Shown here in pieces: positions 63,311 through 64,000 of a DNA stretch of 64,000 bases. Below the pieces are notes generated by a model. It saw only the letters and a list, made by a program, of their open reading frames with translations, searched no databases and was not told where the DNA came from. Origin of the DNA: Bos javanicus. Lineage: Eukaryota; Chordata; Mammalia; Artiodactyla; Bovidae. The stretch spans positions 124,001 to 188,000 of the forward strand of contig NW_026893846.1 in the NCBI RefSeq assembly GCF_032452875.1, written 5' to 3'. Numbering within the stretch: the stretch's first letter is position 1; each line of letters begins with the position of its first letter. Both the position numbers and the translations under genes were made by a program.

Positions 63311-64000
63311 GATACGTGTGTGATCAGCCACGTGATCAGTGCATGATATCCACGTGATCAGTGCATGATAGCCACGTGATCAGTGCATGAGAGCCACGTG
63401 ATCAGTGCATGATCAGTCACGTGATACATGTGTGATCAGCCACGTGATCAGTGCATGATGAGCCACGTGATCAGTGCAGGATCAATTACGTGATCAGTGC
63501 ATGATCAGTCACGTGACCAGTACATGGTTGCTACGTGATCGTTGCATGATCAGCCACGTGAGCAGAGCATGATAGCCACGTGATCAGTGCATGATCAGTC
63601 ACGTGATCAGTACATGATCAGTCACGTGAACAGTGCATGATCATTTACGTGATCTGTGCATGATCAGTCACGTGACCAGTATATGGTAGCTACGTGATCA
63701 TTCCATGACGAGCCACGTGAGCAGTGCATGATAGCCACGTGATGTGTGCATGATGAGTTACGTGAGCAGAGTATGATCAGCCACGTGATCAGTGCATGAG
63801 TGCCACGTGATCAGTGCATGATATGTCACGTGACAGGTGTGTGATCAGCCACGTGAACAGTGCATGTTCAGCCACGTGATCAGTGCATGATAGCCACGTG
63901 ATCAGTGCATGATCAGTTACGTGAGCAGTGTATGATCAGCCACGTGATCAGTGCATGGTCAGACACGTGAACAGTGTATGATCAGCCACGTGATCAGTGC
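63311..64000 (+). repeat. Pre-S tract 12, truncated by window end (690 bp)
   Basis: Collinear with the 776 bp form up to the monomer after GGTCAGACACG. The remaining 86 bp and the next S core lie outside the window. Confidence 0.95.

Larger units (their letters stand above)
1..64000 (+). repeat. Satellite array with nested higher-order structure (entire window)
   Basis: The window is a head-to-tail tandem array of a 22-23 bp monomer, read on the + strand as half-units TGATCAGTGCA and TGATCAGTCACG. Common variants are TGATCAGCCACG and TGATAGCCACG; fixed rarer ones include TCAATTACG, TATAGACG, GGTAGCTACG and TGATATCCACG. Thirty-three core blocks in the same orientation interrupt it. Monomer length is not a multiple of three and TGATCA carries TGA on both strands, so no long reading frame survives. 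No poly-A tail, terminal inverted repeat, LTR or unique spacer was seen. Composition is near 48 percent GC per monomer. This is non-coding satellite DNA of a eukaryote; the family and species are not recognised. Confidence 0.97.

Noticed and set aside
1..64000. CRISPR array
   Set aside because: Monomers are contiguous with no unique spacers; intervals between repeats are the repeat itself, and no cas genes are present.
1..64000. Telomeric repeat, rRNA or tRNA genes
   Set aside because: No TTAGGG-type runs, no recognisable rRNA sequence and no cloverleaf were found.
1..64000. Bacterial oriC or Dam/SeqA-type GATC cluster
   Set aside because: GATC density is high only because it is part of the monomer. 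The 64 kb of gene-free satellite is inconsistent with a prokaryotic genome, and there are no DnaA boxes or dnaA neighbourhood.
1..64000. Assignment to a particular species or named satellite
   Set aside because: I do not recognise the monomer or core with confidence and cannot run a search; naming one would be a guess.

Overview
The whole 64 kb is one satellite array. I see no gene, RNA gene, transposon or unique sequence in it. The bulk is a 22-23 bp monomer made of two related half-units, TGATCAGTGCA and TGATCAGTCACG (often TGATCAGCCACG, or a shortened TGATAGCCACG). It is repeated head to tail on one strand, roughly 2,400 times by my estimate. A non-coding satellite of this size, with nested higher-order periodicity, points to a eukaryotic chromosome (heterochromatic, pericentromeric, subtelomeric or sex-linked). 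I cannot name the species or match the repeat to a known satellite family.

Layout: 33 copies of a conserved core block interrupt the monomer array, always in the same orientation. The core runs from GGGCCTGCTGAG to GCAAACAT. By anchor position 31 copies are exactly 269 bp, one is 268 bp and one is 224 bp. The core is itself an old array: about ten 22-24 bp units arranged as 45-46 bp dimers, alignable to the bulk monomer. Cores fall into two subtypes. S has CAGCTGAG at core position +167 (16 copies) and R has CACCTGAG there (17 copies). Each core is followed by a shared flank of about 95 bp ending in CACGGTATCA. Most R cores carry a marker (CCTGATGGGTG) about 538 bp from the core start. Eleven S cores are preceded by a distinctive 'pre-S' tract, exactly 776 bp in seven cases. 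A twelfth pre-S tract is cut by the window end.

Higher-order repeat (HOR) units can be drawn from one pre-S-associated S core to the next: 3467-8096, 8097-14479, 14480-18649, 18650-22973, 22974-26683, 26684-31279, 31280-36746, 36747-41604, 41605-46391, 46392-51534, and an irregular 51535 to beyond the window end. The usual form is S core, about 1 kb of array, R core (sometimes two), 1.2-2.2 kb of array, then the pre-S tract. The units at 41605 and 46392 are the most alike. The regions 3467-14480 and 51535-64000 are irregular, with mosaic cores and unusual spacing.

Within the long arrays a variant monomer (TAGCTAC) recurs about every 317 bp, giving a further level between 23 bp and about 4.8 kb. 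Biologically there is no operon or pathway here. What stands out is the very high density of the palindromic E-box CACGTG, one CpG per monomer, TGCATG motifs, and the recombination history recorded in shared junctions and mosaic cores.
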